DNA of 64,000 nucleotides, taken from DAOPJM01 sp035399665 (GTDB lineage: Bacteria; Bacillota; Clostridia; Christensenellales; CAG-138). The stretch lies in the NCBI GenBank assembly GCA_035399665.1, contig DAOPJM010000006.1, positions 5,846 to 69,845 of the forward strand, read 5' to 3'. The first letter of the stretch is position 1; every line of letters starts with the position of its first letter. Position numbers and translations under genes: made by a program. Below, piece by piece: positions 23,725 to 32,892 of this stretch. The notes beneath the pieces are model-generated. The model saw only the letters and a list, made by a program, of their open reading frames with translations. It was not told where the DNA came from and ran no database searches.

Positions 23725-26133
23725 TTACTCGTCATCCTCGGCCTTGAAGTTGGCAAGGAGGGAAGCCAGCGAGGTGGTGGTGGTGGATACGGGCGGAAGC
23801 TCGTAGTCGCCATCCTCGTTGTTGCGGCGTCTGCGGTCGGGACGGCTGTCGCCGGCGGGACGCGGGGCGCTCTGGGGACGCTGCTCGCCGCTTCTGCTCT
23901 GACGCTGTTCGCCGCGATCGTTGTTCCTGGGCTGACGCGGCTGCTGCTGCTGCTCTCTGTCAGCTTCGCGCTGCGCCTTGCGCTCCTGATACAGCCTCTC
24001 ACGCTCCGCCTTTTCAGCGGCGAGCTGAGCTGCGATCTCAGGGTTCTCCTCCAAGGTGGCGTCACGCCTTGACAGGCTGATCCTCTTGGCTTCGGGGTTG
24101 ACCTCAAGCACCTTGCAGCGCACGACGTCTCCGACCTTCAGCTCATCCTCGACCTTCTCGATGCGGCGAAGCGCGATCTGAGAGATGTGGATAAGACCGT
24201 CAATGGTCGGCTCAAGCGCCACGAACGCGCCAAAGGGAACTATGCGAACAACCTTGCCCTCGACGATCTTGCCAACGGGGTACTTCTCGGCGGCCATCGT
24301 CCACGGCTTGGGCTGAAGCTGCTTGTAGCCCAGGGAAATGCGCTTCTTATCCTTATCGACGCCCAATACCAATACTTCGATCTCCTGACCGATGGAAAGG
24401 GTGTCGGAGGGGTGCTTTACTCTGCCCCATGCGGTGTCGGTGACATGCACAAGACCGTCTACGCCGCCGATGTCGACGAACGCGCCGAAATCGGTAATCC
24501 TGCGGACAACGCCGTGGACCTTGCTGCCGACGATGATGGAATCCCACTTCTCGGCAAGCTTGCGCTCCTGCTCTGTGAGCAGATACTTCTTGGCGGAAGC
24601 AACTACGCGCTTGCGGCCGCGGTCTACCTCAAGCACCATGACCTTGATGGGCTTGCCGACATACTCGGACAGGTTCTCAACATATTTAGTGGAAACGAGC
24701 GAGGCGGGAATGAAGGCGCGAATGTTGCCGTCTATCTCAGCGATAAGACCGCCCTTTACGACCTCCTTGCCAACCGCGTCAAAGACCTTCTCCTCTATGC
24801 CTTCGACCATAAGTTCGTCCCAGAGCTTCTTGCTCTCTACGTTCTTATGGGACAGGAGAACATTGCCCTCGCCATCATTGACCTTTACGACTTCAACGTC
24901 GATGCTGTCGCCTTCCTTAATGACGTCCTCAACCTTCATGTCGGGATTTGTGGAAAACTCACCCTTGGGAATAACGCCATCGGACTTGTAGCCGATGTTG
25001 ACATAAATCTCGCCATCGACTAACTGAAGAACGGTACCGGTTAAGACTTGACCGGGACGAATCCTTCTCATGGTTCCTTCAAAGGCTTTGCGGAAATCGT
25101 CGGAACTGTTGTCCGCGACCTGCACAGCTTCGGTCTCGCCGTCAGGCTCGGTGACGGCGGCGGGGGCGGCTTCTTCTGCCGCTGCTTCTTCCTCGACTGC
25201 AGGCTCTGCCACAGCTTCGGTTTCGGCGGATACTTCGGGGATTTCGGTTGCTTCGGCGACTACCTCGGCGGGAGCTTCCGCTTCGATGGTTTCAACTGTC
25301 GCATTCTCGAGTTCGCTCATTACTTGTATAACCTCCATGATTATCACGTCCGGCGCTGATGCGCCCGCAACAAAGCCTATTATATCACGCGCTTCCAAAA
25401 TAGCAAGAGGAATTTTGTCGATATTGTCTATAATTCTTGAATATTTACAACATTTTTCGCACACCTTGGCGAGCGCTCTTACGTTTGCGCTCGTTTCGGA
25501 ACCGATAATAAACATACGGGTGCAAAAGCGGGACAGGGTTTCGGCCTCCCTTTGGCGCTGCTGCGTCGCCTTGCATATGGTCATGTGAACCACAAGCTTG
25601 TCTACCCGCCTTGAAAGCTCATCGGCTATCTCGTCGAACACCGCCTTGCGTCCCGTGGTCTGCGAAACCAGTATGGCGGCGTCCATATGCGGAAGCTTCA
25701 GAACGTCCCCGACGCTCTCCACAACATAGCTTTCGCCCGACGCCCAGCCGCATATGCCCACAACCTCGGGGTGCTTGGCCTGCCCCGCGACTATCAACGG
25801 CACATCGCCCGCGCTCTCGGCTATTCGGTGTATCTTGGCGACAAACGGACAGGTGGCGTCAACTATGTGAACGCCCTTCCTTTGAAGCTCCCGCATGACG
25901 GCCTTGGATTCGCCGTGCGCCCTCACCACCACGACGTCGCCCGCGCCAACGGACTCCAGGCTGTCAATGGGTATCACGCCCATGCCCCTAAGCTCCTCCA
26001 CCACGCCCTCGTTGTGAATAAGCTTGCCCAAGCTATACACCCGACCGCGCTCCTTTGCGGCGTCCTTGGCCATGTCCACAGCCCGCCTTACGCCCACGCA
26101 GAAGCCGCCGTGCTTTGCAATATAGACCTTCAC
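23725..26133 (-). CDS. ispH-rpsA: Bifunctional HMBPP reductase (IspH) / ribosomal protein S1
   Basis: An 802-residue fusion. Residues 1-271 are IspH, the iron-sulfur enzyme making IPP and DMAPP in the MEP pathway: cluster cysteines in HGGFCVGV (Cys12), DATCPFV and MTICKATQQRQ, and the HGE motif in VVRAHGESK. An Ala/Glu/Val-rich linker follows, then four S1 domains (for example GVVRRITDFGAFVDIGG and GKVVRIVPFGAFVALEP) and a disordered Arg/Gln/Pro tail. Such fusions occur in Clostridia. An internal Shine-Dalgarno and ATG at Met272 could make free S1. The start overlaps plsC by four bases (ATGA). Confidence 0.96.
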   Translation of the reverse strand: MKVYIAKHGGFCVGVRRAVDMAKDAAKERGRVYSLGKLIHNEGVVEELRGMGVIPIDSLESVGAGDVVVVRAHGESKAVMRELQRKGVHIVDATCPFVAKIHRIAESAGDVPLIVAGQAKHPEVVGICGWASGESYVVESVGDVLKLPHMDAAILVSQTTGRKAVFDEIADELSRRVDKLVVHMTICKATQQRQREAETLSRFCTRMFIIGSETSANVRALAKVCEKCCKYSRIIDNIDKIPLAILEARDIIGFVAGASAPDVIIMEVIQVMSELENATVETIEAEAPAEVVAEATEIPEVSAETEAVAEPAVEEEAAAEEAAPAAVTEPDGETEAVQVADNSSDDFRKAFEGTMRRIRPGQVLTGTVLQLVDGEIYVNIGYKSDGVIPKGEFSTNPDMKVEDVIKEGDSIDVEVVKVNDGEGNVLLSHKNVESKKLWDELMVEGIEEKVFDAVGKEVVKGGLIAEIDGNIRAFIPASLVSTKYVENLSEYVGKPIKVMVLEVDRGRKRVVASAKKYLLTEQERKLAEKWDSIIVGSKVHGVVRRITDFGAFVDIGGVDGLVHVTDTAWGRVKHPSDTLSIGQEIEVLVLGVDKDKKRISLGYKQLQPKPWTMAAEKYPVGKIVEGKVVRIVPFGAFVALEPTIDGLIHISQIALRRIEKVEDELKVGDVVRCKVLEVNPEAKRISLSRRDATLEENPEIAAQLAAEKAERERLYQERKAQREADREQQQQPRQPRNNDRGEQRQSRSGEQRPQSAPRPAGDSRPDRRRRNNEDGDYELPPVSTTTTSLASLLANFKAEDDE
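25318..25336 (-). promoter_or_regulatory. Internal ribosome-binding site and in-frame ATG for stand-alone S1
   Basis: Inside the fusion gene, GGAGGT (25336-25331, minus strand) lies ten bases before the in-frame ATG at 25320-25318 (MSELENATVE). Initiation here would yield a 531-residue S1 protein (23725-25320) without IspH. Confidence 0.6.
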
Positions 26134-26729
26134 GCCGACCCAAGCTCCTCTCTAAGGCTGTTGAAGGCGTCGGCTATCCTGTCGGTCACGGCGTTGACAT
26201 ACTTCATCGACGTCACCTGCTCCCTCACCTTGGAGGGTACTATGGCCTCGCCCACAGCCATGCGTATTCTATGTCCCTTGTCCCATGAATGCGGGTCAAG
26301 GTATATGGGGATTATCGGCGCGTCGGCCCGTGTAGCTATGTACGCCGCGCCCCGATGCATAATATCCATGTCAAACTGTGTCGCGGAGCGATGTCCCTCA
26401 GGGAACATCCCAAACGCCTTGCCCTTGTTCAGAAGGTTTATCGCCTTCTTTATGGACTTCAGATCGGCCGACGCGGGCGAAACGGGGAAAACCAGCAGCG
26501 AGTCATAGAATAAGCGGGAAACGCGGCTCTCGAACAGCTCGGCCTTGGCCATGAAGTGTATAACGCGGTTCGACACAAGCGCTATCGCGATAGGGTCGGG
26601 CATCGCCACATGGTTGCACACGAAAATCACCTTGCCCTTGCTCCTGAGGTTCTCGCGGTGCAGAACGAAGGGCCGCAGAACCAGAGCCATAATCCATTTT
26701 AGGAAGACCTTTGCGAAGATGTACAGCAT
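26130..26729 (-). CDS. plsC: 1-acyl-sn-glycerol-3-phosphate acyltransferase
   Basis: A 199-residue membrane-associated acyltransferase making phosphatidic acid. It starts with a hydrophobic amphipathic segment (MLYIFAKVFLKWIMALVL). Motif I is CNHVAMPDPIAIAL (HxxxxD), motif II region FYDSLLVFPVSPAS, and motif III GMFPEGHRSAT, in which the usual FPEGTRS has His for Thr. It lies one base from cmk and overlaps ispH-rpsA by four bases. The order cmk-plsC-ispH-rpsA is common in Clostridia. Confidence 0.93.
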   Translation of the reverse strand: MLYIFAKVFLKWIMALVLRPFVLHRENLRSKGKVIFVCNHVAMPDPIAIALVSNRVIHFMAKAELFESRVSRLFYDSLLVFPVSPASADLKSIKKAINLLNKGKAFGMFPEGHRSATQFDMDIMHRGAAYIATRADAPIIPIYLDPHSWDKGHRIRMAVGEAIVPSKVREQVTSMKYVNAVTDRIADAFNSLREELGSA

Positions 26730-26730
26730 T

Positions 26731-27402
26731 TTACTCCTTTTGGACCGCCTTCGTTATGAAGGATACGGCCTCGTCTATGCTCATGTTGGTGGTGTCCACA
26801 AGCAGCGCGTCGTCCGCCTGCTTCAGCGGCACATAGCTCCTGCCCATATCCTGGGCGTCGCGTTCGCGGATGGCCTTGAGTATAGTCTCATAATCCGCGC
26901 TCTGCCCCTTCCCCTCAAGCTGCAGCATCCTGCGCCTTGCGCGCTCCTCGCTGCTTGCGGTTACATAAAACTTGTACGGAGCGTAGGGCATGACATAGGT
27001 GCCTATGTCCCTTCCGTCCATGATAACGCTCCGCCGCCTGCCTATCTCGCGCTGCTTGGAGGCCAAGGCGTCGCGCACGCAGGGCAGCTTGGACACGTCT
27101 GACGCTCCTCTGCCCATGGCCTCTGTGCGTATCTCGACCGAAACGTCCCCGCCGTCGATATAGACGTGCTGAACGCCCTCTTGCCAGTCTACGTCAAGCT
27201 TGAGGGTACTCAAAAGCTCGCCAACGCGCTCTGCGTCGTCCAAGGCTATGCCCCTCTTGCCGCAGGCCAACGCCACGGCGCGGTACATCGCGCCGGTATC
27301 AAGATAGCTTATCCCAAGCTCGGCGGCGACACGCTTGGCTATCGTGCTTTTGCCCGCGCCCGCAGGCCCGTCAATCGCTATGCTGACCACAGTCTCGTTC
27401 AT
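26731..27402 (-). CDS. cmk: Cytidylate kinase
   Basis: A 223-residue CMP/dCMP kinase. The start is the ATG at 27402 (MNETVVSIAIDGPAGAGKST) with AAGGAG eight bases upstream; codons further upstream belong to the overlap. P-loop GPAGAGKST, then YLDTGAMYRAVAL, GRDIGTYVMP with FYVTASSEERARRR (the LID region), and the C-terminal DTTNMSIDEAVSFI. It overlaps the flavoprotein gene by four bases (ATGA) and precedes plsC by one base. Confidence 0.96.
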   Translation of the reverse strand: MNETVVSIAIDGPAGAGKSTIAKRVAAELGISYLDTGAMYRAVALACGKRGIALDDAERVGELLSTLKLDVDWQEGVQHVYIDGGDVSVEIRTEAMGRGASDVSKLPCVRDALASKQREIGRRRSVIMDGRDIGTYVMPYAPYKFYVTASSEERARRRMLQLEGKGQSADYETILKAIRERDAQDMGRSYVPLKQADDALLVDTTNMSIDEAVSFITKAVQKE

Positions 27403-28613
27403 TCTATGCTCCTTCCCGCCAGAACGCCCGTGCTCCACGCAATCTGTAAATTGAAACCGCCCGTGAAGGCGTCAACGTCTATCATTTCACCCGCGAAGTA
27501 CAGCCCTTTCACGCGCTTGGCCTCCATTGTCGAGGGGTCGATCTCGCTCACCTTGACCCCGCCTCGCGTGATTATGGCCTCGTCCACGGGGCGTTTGCGC
27601 TCAATATGCAGGCATACGCCCTTTAGCGTCTGCACCAGGCTCATACGCTGTGCGCGGGTAAAGCTCGCCGCGGGCGCGTGGGCGTCCACGGCCGCAAGCT
27701 CCAATACCACGTCAAGCAGCCTTGCGGGAAGCAGTCCAAAGAACGCGCCCCCCACGGTCTTTTTGTTCGACGCCGCTATGTCGCGCACAAGCCTTGCGTC
27801 AAGCGTCTCCGCCGAAAGCGCGGGCTTTAGGTCTATGAACAGCTCATAGCTCGCGTCATCGTCCATGTATGCCGAAGCGGTGAGCACGAGCGGGCCTGAT
27901 ACCCCAAAGTGGGTGAAAAGCATCTCGCCAAGCTCCGAGTACAGCGCCTTGCCCTTGCGCTTCAATGTGAGAGTAACGTTCTTGAGGCTGACGCCGGAGA
28001 GAGTACCGCACCAGCTCTCGCGGGTCTCAAGCGGCACAAGCGAACCCTGCGTCGGGGTTACGGCAAGCCCCAGCTCCTCGGCAAACCGCAGTCCGTCGCC
28101 TGTTGAGCCGGTAGAGGGGTAGGACACCCCGCCCGTGGCCAGTACCGCCGCGTCAAAGGGCAGGGTCTTGCCCGATACTGTGACGCCGACGACAGCGCCG
28201 CCGCTAACCGCGACGCCCTCTATGCGGGTGTTCAAAAGAACCTTCACGCCAAGCTCGTCCATACGCCTTGAGAGTGCGCGAATGACGTCGCTCGACTTGT
28301 CCGAAACGGGGAAAACGCGGTTGCCGCGCTCCACCTTGAGCGGCACGCCCATGCTCTCGAACCCGCGCATGACGTCGGCGGGACAGCAGGCCGAATACGC
28401 GCTGTATAAAAAGCGCGGGTTATGAACCACATTGTCAAAGAATCCGTCCCTGTTTGTGTCGTTGGTGAGGTTGCAGCGCCCCTTGCCCGTTATGTACAGC
28501 TTCATGCCAAGCTTGGCGTTGCGCTCAAAAAGCGTGACCCTGTTTCCGTTCTCCGCGGCCTTTATCGCGCAGGCCATGCCCGCCGCGCCGCCGCCTATTA
28601 TGGCAATGTTCAT
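27399..28613 (-). CDS. NAD(P)/FAD-dependent oxidoreductase, BaiN/HI0933 family
   Basis: A 404-residue flavoprotein. The start chosen is the ATG at 28613 (MNIAIIGGGAAGMACAIKAA), with GGGAGG just upstream; an upstream TTG at 28625 would place the ribosome site inside the gene. Features are the FAD-binding GGGAAGM near the N-terminus, ERNAKLGMKLYITGKGRCNL, AVLATGGVSYPSTGSTGDG, and the C-terminal GLYFAGEMIDVDAFTGGFNL, all standard for the family. BaiN is linked to bile-acid modification in some gut Clostridia, but most members have unknown substrates. It sits between surE and cmk with four-base overlaps on both sides. Confidence 0.9.
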   Translation of the reverse strand: MNIAIIGGGAAGMACAIKAAENGNRVTLFERNAKLGMKLYITGKGRCNLTNDTNRDGFFDNVVHNPRFLYSAYSACCPADVMRGFESMGVPLKVERGNRVFPVSDKSSDVIRALSRRMDELGVKVLLNTRIEGVAVSGGAVVGVTVSGKTLPFDAAVLATGGVSYPSTGSTGDGLRFAEELGLAVTPTQGSLVPLETRESWCGTLSGVSLKNVTLTLKRKGKALYSELGEMLFTHFGVSGPLVLTASAYMDDDASYELFIDLKPALSAETLDARLVRDIAASNKKTVGGAFFGLLPARLLDVVLELAAVDAHAPAASFTRAQRMSLVQTLKGVCLHIERKRPVDEAIITRGGVKVSEIDPSTMEAKRVKGLYFAGEMIDVDAFTGGFNLQIAWSTGVLAGRSIE

Positions 28614-29377
28614 CTTGCCTCCCAAAGCCCATTCAAAAGGGCGTCGTCTATATTGTGATTAATACCACTCTCTCCGCTCAGTCCCATGGTCGTGAAGCTG
28701 ATATAGCCCGCCTCGTTGAGCATGACGTCGCTGTCCTGCCCGCCGCTTCTTGAGCTTTCGCGGGGGGTGTGGTAGCAAAGCCTGCCGTCCGCGTCGCTGA
28801 TCACAGCGTATGGGCTGTCATAGTCCACCCTGCCCAAGGTCGCAAGCCTTACGCCCTTGACCTTGGAAAGGTGCAAATCGGGGGCGTTGACGTTAAGGAA
28901 AAGCCCCTTGGGGAGCGGGTTTTCAAAAAGGGCGCGCATGGCAAGCTTCGCGGCGAACGCGGCGGTCGGCATATTGGCGCAGCCGCCCAAGGATATGGCG
29001 ATAGCGGGAAGCCCGTAGCGCACGGCAGCCTCCCGCGCAGCCGCGACAGTGCCGGAATACAGCGTGTCAGTGCCGAGATTATGTCCGTTGTTAATGCCGG
29101 AAATCACCAGCTCGGGCATGTCGAAAAGGTTGCCTATTGCAAGCCGCACACAGTCTACGGGGGTTCCGGAAATGGCGTAGGCCGCGGCGCCGTGGGCGGC
29201 GGGGTCGATCCAAGGCACGGCCCGAAGCGGAGGCGACAGTGTCATGGCGGAAGCCACCGCGCTTCTCTGTGAATCGGGGGCGGCTATATAAAGCTCATGC
29301 TCCTTGTAAAGCGCGGCGATCAGCGCGTGCAGCCCGAAGGCCGAGATCCCATCGTCGTTGGTCAAAAGTATACGCAT
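28610..29377 (-). CDS. surE: 5'/3'-nucleotidase SurE
   Basis: A 255-residue metal-dependent nucleoside monophosphate phosphatase. The start is the ATG at 29377 (MRILLTNDDGISAFGLHAL), carrying the paired Asp metal site; the frame is open to 29449 but without family similarity. Further motifs: APDSQRSAVASAMTL, AISGTPVDCVRLA, PELVISGINNGHNLGTDTLY with SGTVAAAREAA. It is the first gene of the surE-BaiN-cmk-plsC-ispH-rpsA operon. Confidence 0.95.
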   Translation of the reverse strand: MRILLTNDDGISAFGLHALIAALYKEHELYIAAPDSQRSAVASAMTLSPPLRAVPWIDPAAHGAAAYAISGTPVDCVRLAIGNLFDMPELVISGINNGHNLGTDTLYSGTVAAAREAAVRYGLPAIAISLGGCANMPTAAFAAKLAMRALFENPLPKGLFLNVNAPDLHLSKVKGVRLATLGRVDYDSPYAVISDADGRLCYHTPRESSRSGGQDSDVMLNEAGYISFTTMGLSGESGINHNIDDALLNGLWEAR

Positions 29378-29405
29378 ACGTTGAACTGTCCTCCCGTTCC
29401 CTAAT

Positions 29406-29434
29406 AAGATATAACAAAACGCGGGGTTTGGCAA
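29406..29434 (-). promoter_or_regulatory. Possible promoter of the surE operon
   Basis: On the minus strand TTGCCA (29434-29429), 17 bases, TATCTT (29411-29406), ending 28 bases before the surE ATG. Confidence 0.45.
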
Positions 29435-29480
29435 TAGCCGCGGCGCCAAAAAGCGCGATTTTAAGTGTTGACGGGGAGCG

Positions 29481-29541
29481 GGGAGCGCATCTATAACCGC
29501 AAGCTTGTTTCAAGATCCTTCGACAAGCTCAGGATGACAAG
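29481..29541. repeat. Palindromic intergenic repeat, right half only (copy 3)
   Basis: GGGAGCGCATCTATAACCGC, then CAAGATCCTTCGACAAGCTCAGGATGACA: the right arm of the family without the left arm. It forms a tandem pair with the next one. Confidence 0.8.
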
Positions 29542-29555
29542 GGGGTGGCGTTCGG

Positions 29556-29622
29556 GGGAGCGCATCTATAACCGCAAGCTTGTTTCAGGATCCTTCGGAG
29601 CTAATGCTCCTCAGGATGACAA
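29556..29622. repeat. Palindromic intergenic repeat, right half only (copy 4)
   Basis: A second right arm, repeating the inner 30 bases of copy 3 exactly and then ending CAGGATCCTTCGGAGC...CTCAGGATGACA. The remaining spacer to 29759 shows no gene. Confidence 0.8.
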
Positions 29623-29759
29623 AAGGGTGAGTTGGCGGAACATATTGGGATAACAAGGGGGTTGACCGGCGAGAATATATTAGGTCGCAAGCGGCGGTAT
29701 TTTTGGGCGCTTTTCGCGTTTTTGCGGCAGTCTCTTCAATTATTATTTACATCATCATA

Positions 29760-29788
29760 TTTACAACAACCCCTGTTTATGGTATAAT
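29760..29788 (+). promoter_or_regulatory. Promoter of recF-gyrB-gyrA
   Basis: TTTACA, 17 bases, TATAAT, 28 bases before the recF GTG; a strong vegetative promoter. Confidence 0.8.
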
Positions 29789-29816
29789 AAACTAATTCCT
29801 TCGGAGGTTATTTTTA

Positions 29817-30914
29817 GTGCGCGTTGACAGCCTGAAGCTGACCGAGTTTCGCAATTACAGTCGCCTCGAAATCACGCCTGACGCGGGGTTTTGCGTACTG
29901 ACCGGCAGGAACGGCGCGGGCAAGACGAACGTATTGGAAGCGATTTTCCTCTGTTCATTCGGCAGGAGTCAGCGCACGCCCAGGGACGCTGAGCTAATCA
30001 GCTACGACAGTCCGGAGGGCAGCGTAATTCTGGACGCCACTACCCGTCAAGGCAAGCGCAATGTGCGCATGAGCCTCTACGCAAAGGAGCGCAAGAGGGT
30101 CATTCTGGACGGAGTGCCGCTGACGCGCTCGGGTGAGCTTATGGGCTGTCTGAATGTGGTCATGTTCTCCCCCGAGGATTTATCCTTGGTCAAGGACGGC
30201 CCCGCCGAAAGGCGGCGTTTCCTGAACATGGAGCTGTCTGGCCAATCGCCCGCCTATTACTACAAGCTGCAACAGTACAACAACGCGCTAAAGCAGCGCA
30301 ACACCCTCCTAAAGGACGGCGACAACCTCGACTACGATATGTTGGAGTCTTGGGACGAGCAGCTTGCGGGCTTGGGAGCGGCGATAACCTTGGCAAGGAC
30401 GCAGTTCGTGGGCGAGATCGCGGACGCGGCGTGTCGCAGACACAGGCAGATGAGCGACGGTATGGACGAGCTTGTGGTAAGCTATCAGCCCAACCTGCCC
30501 CCGACCGCGCCCGACGAGCTTGCGGGCGTGATGATGGACAGGCTCAGCTCCAACCTTGAGCGCGACATCTTCCGAGGCACAACCTCGGTGGGGCCGCACA
30601 GGGACGATATTCTCCTAACCCTCAACGGGGTGGACGCGAGGATATATGGCTCGCAGGGGCAGCAGCGCACCGTGGCGTTGGCGCTGAAGCTCTCCGTGAT
30701 AGAGCTTATCCGAAGGCTTCGGGGCGAAAACCCCGTACTCCTTTTGGACGATGTGTTCTCGGAGCTGGACGCTGTGCGGCAGGCAAGGCTTATCGCGAGC
30801 ATAGAGGGCTGCCAGGCGTTTATCACCTGCACGCATTTGGAGGAGTTGACCCGAGCGGGCGCGGACTCCATGCAGATATTCAATGTCAGTAACGGAACCA
30901 TAGTAGAAGTATAG
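29817..30914 (+). CDS. recF: DNA replication and repair protein RecF
   Basis: A 365-residue SMC-like ATPase that helps load RecA at gaps. It starts with GTG at 29817, eight to nine bases after GGAGG. Walker A is TGRNGAGKTNVLEAI near residue 30, the signature region is GSQGQQRTVALALKLS, and Walker B is PVLLLDDVFSELDAVRQ. The order recF-gyrB-gyrA is the classical one, but dnaA and dnaN, usually just upstream, are absent; surE and repeats lie there instead. The small remB gene seen before gyrB in Bacillus is also missing, as only 22 bases separate recF and gyrB. Confidence 0.96.
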   Translation: MRVDSLKLTEFRNYSRLEITPDAGFCVLTGRNGAGKTNVLEAIFLCSFGRSQRTPRDAELISYDSPEGSVILDATTRQGKRNVRMSLYAKERKRVILDGVPLTRSGELMGCLNVVMFSPEDLSLVKDGPAERRRFLNMELSGQSPAYYYKLQQYNNALKQRNTLLKDGDNLDYDMLESWDEQLAGLGAAITLARTQFVGEIADAACRRHRQMSDGMDELVVSYQPNLPPTAPDELAGVMMDRLSSNLERDIFRGTTSVGPHRDDILLTLNGVDARIYGSQGQQRTVALALKLSVIELIRRLRGENPVLLLDDVFSELDAVRQARLIASIEGCQAFITCTHLEELTRAGADSMQIFNVSNGTIVEV

Positions 30915-30936
30915 AGAGGACGACAAAAAGACGACA

Positions 30937-32883
30937 ATGGAAGAATTCGAACACAACGTATCCGAGTCCTACGACGCATCGCAGATACAGGTCTTGGAGG
31001 GTTTGGAGGCTGTGCGCCGCAGACCCGGAATGTACATAGGCACCACCGACCTCAACGGGCTTCATCACCTTGTGACCGAGGTTGTGGACAACTCCATCGA
31101 TGAAGCGCTCGCGGGCTTTTGCACCCATATAGAGATAGCCATTCACGAGGACAACTCCGTCACGGTACGCGACAACGGCAGGGGCATACCTGTGGGCTAT
31201 CATGCCAAGACGGGCAAGGACGCCCTTGAAGTGGCTCTGACCATACTGCACGCGGGCGGCAAGTTCGGCGGCGGGGGCTATAAGGTTTCCGGCGGTCTGC
31301 ACGGCGTGGGCGTGTCCTGCGTTAACGCGCTCTCCGAGAAGCTGCGAGCCGAGGTTCGCCGCGACGGACACATATATATACAGAATTACAGCAAGGGTCT
31401 CCCCTTGGACGAGGTTCATATTGAGGGCGACTGCCCCCGAGATGAAACCGGTACCACAATTTGGTTCCTGCCCGACGTCACCATATTCGATTCGGTGGTG
31501 TTCGAGTTCGACGCCATGACTGCGCGCTTCCGCGAGCTTGCCTTCCTAAACGCCGGTATACGCATCACCGCGACGGATGAGCGCACCAATCCCCACACCG
31601 TCAAGAGCTACTGCTACGAGGGCGGCATACGCTCCTTTGTCGAGCATCTGAACAAGAACAAAGAGGTTTTACAGCCCGAACCGCTGTACTTTACCGCCGT
31701 GCGCTTCGAGGATGGGACGGAGACCGCAAGCGTTGAGATTGCCATGCAGTACAACGACGGCTACAACGAGATGATACTCACCTTCGCGAACAATATCGCC
31801 ACGCACGAGGGCGGCGCGCATCTTGTGGGCTTCAAGAACGCGCTCACCCGCGTTATCAACGATTATGCCAAGAAGCACGGGCTGTTGAAGGCTTCCGACG
31901 CTTCGCTTTCGGGCGAGGACATCCGCGAGGGCTTGACCGCCATAGTCTCAGTGAAGCTCACCGAGCCGCAGTTTGAGGGGCAGACCAAGACTAAATTGGG
32001 CAACGCCGACATACGCCCCCTGGTGGACGGAGCAGTCGCGGACAAGCTTGCAACCTATTTGGAGGAGACGCCCGCGACAGCCAAGCTCATCATCGAGAAG
32101 TGCATCACCGCCAACCGCGCCCGCGACGCCGCAAGGAAGGCGCGTGAGCTGACCCGCAGAAAGACCGTCTTGGATTCGACAGCGCTGCCGGGCAAGCTTG
32201 CCGACTGTCAGGAGAAGGACCCCGCCATGTGCGAGCTGTTCATAGTCGAGGGCGACTCGGCGGGCGGCAGCGCAAAGATGGGGCGAAACCGCATGTATCA
32301 GGCGATACTGCCCTTGAGAGGCAAGATATTAAACGTTGAGAAGGCAAGGCTTGACCGCGTACTCTCCAACAACGAGATAAAGGCGATGATCACCGCCTTC
32401 GGCGCGGGCATGGATGAGGACTTCGATGTAAGCAAGCTTCGCTATCACAAGATTATCTGCATGACCGATGCCGACGTTGACGGCAGTCATATCCGCATAC
32501 TGCTTTTGACCTTCTTCTACCGCCATATGCGCCCCTTGGTCGAGCAGGGCTATGTCTACATCGCTCAGCCCCCGCTCTATCAGATTAAGCGCGGCAAGTA
32601 TGAACGCTATGTCTACTCCGATGAGGAGCTGGATCAGGTGTTGACGGAGATAGGCCGCGAGCCTAAGCCCGTCATTCAGCGTTACAAAGGCTTGGGCGAG
32701 ATGAACGCCGATCAGCTTTGGGACACCACCATGGACCCCGACAACAGACTTATGCTCAGGGTCAAGGTGGATGACGCCGTGGAAGCCGACGAGCTTTTCA
32801 CCCTGCTTATGGGCGACAAGGTAGAGCCGCGCCGCGAATTTATCGAGCAAAACAGCAAGCTCGTTACCAACCTGGACGTATAG
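30937..32883 (+). CDS. gyrB: DNA gyrase subunit B
   Basis: A 648-residue ATPase subunit of gyrase. Motifs: RRRPGMYIGTTDLNGLHHL, VVDNSIDEALAG with the catalytic Glu and Asn, VRDNGRGIPVG, the ATP lid GGLHGVGVSCVNALS, and in the TOPRIM part FIVEGDSAGGSAKMGR with acidic DADVDGSHIR. The C-terminal block QRYKGLGEMN is conserved. Length is that of the Gram-positive type without the insert. It precedes gyrA by nine bases. Confidence 0.97.
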   Translation: MEEFEHNVSESYDASQIQVLEGLEAVRRRPGMYIGTTDLNGLHHLVTEVVDNSIDEALAGFCTHIEIAIHEDNSVTVRDNGRGIPVGYHAKTGKDALEVALTILHAGGKFGGGGYKVSGGLHGVGVSCVNALSEKLRAEVRRDGHIYIQNYSKGLPLDEVHIEGDCPRDETGTTIWFLPDVTIFDSVVFEFDAMTARFRELAFLNAGIRITATDERTNPHTVKSYCYEGGIRSFVEHLNKNKEVLQPEPLYFTAVRFEDGTETASVEIAMQYNDGYNEMILTFANNIATHEGGAHLVGFKNALTRVINDYAKKHGLLKASDASLSGEDIREGLTAIVSVKLTEPQFEGQTKTKLGNADIRPLVDGAVADKLATYLEETPATAKLIIEKCITANRARDAARKARELTRRKTVLDSTALPGKLADCQEKDPAMCELFIVEGDSAGGSAKMGRNRMYQAILPLRGKILNVEKARLDRVLSNNEIKAMITAFGAGMDEDFDVSKLRYHKIICMTDADVDGSHIRILLLTFFYRHMRPLVEQGYVYIAQPPLYQIKRGKYERYVYSDEELDQVLTEIGREPKPVIQRYKGLGEMNADQLWDTTMDPDNRLMLRVKVDDAVEADELFTLLMGDKVEPRREFIEQNSKLVTNLDV

Positions 32884-32892
32884 AGGTAAAGC

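Noticed and set aside
29450..29816. Replication origin (oriC) next to recF-gyrB-gyrA
   Set aside because: No cluster of DnaA boxes (TTATCCACA-like) is visible, and the stretch consists of repeat arms and a promoter.
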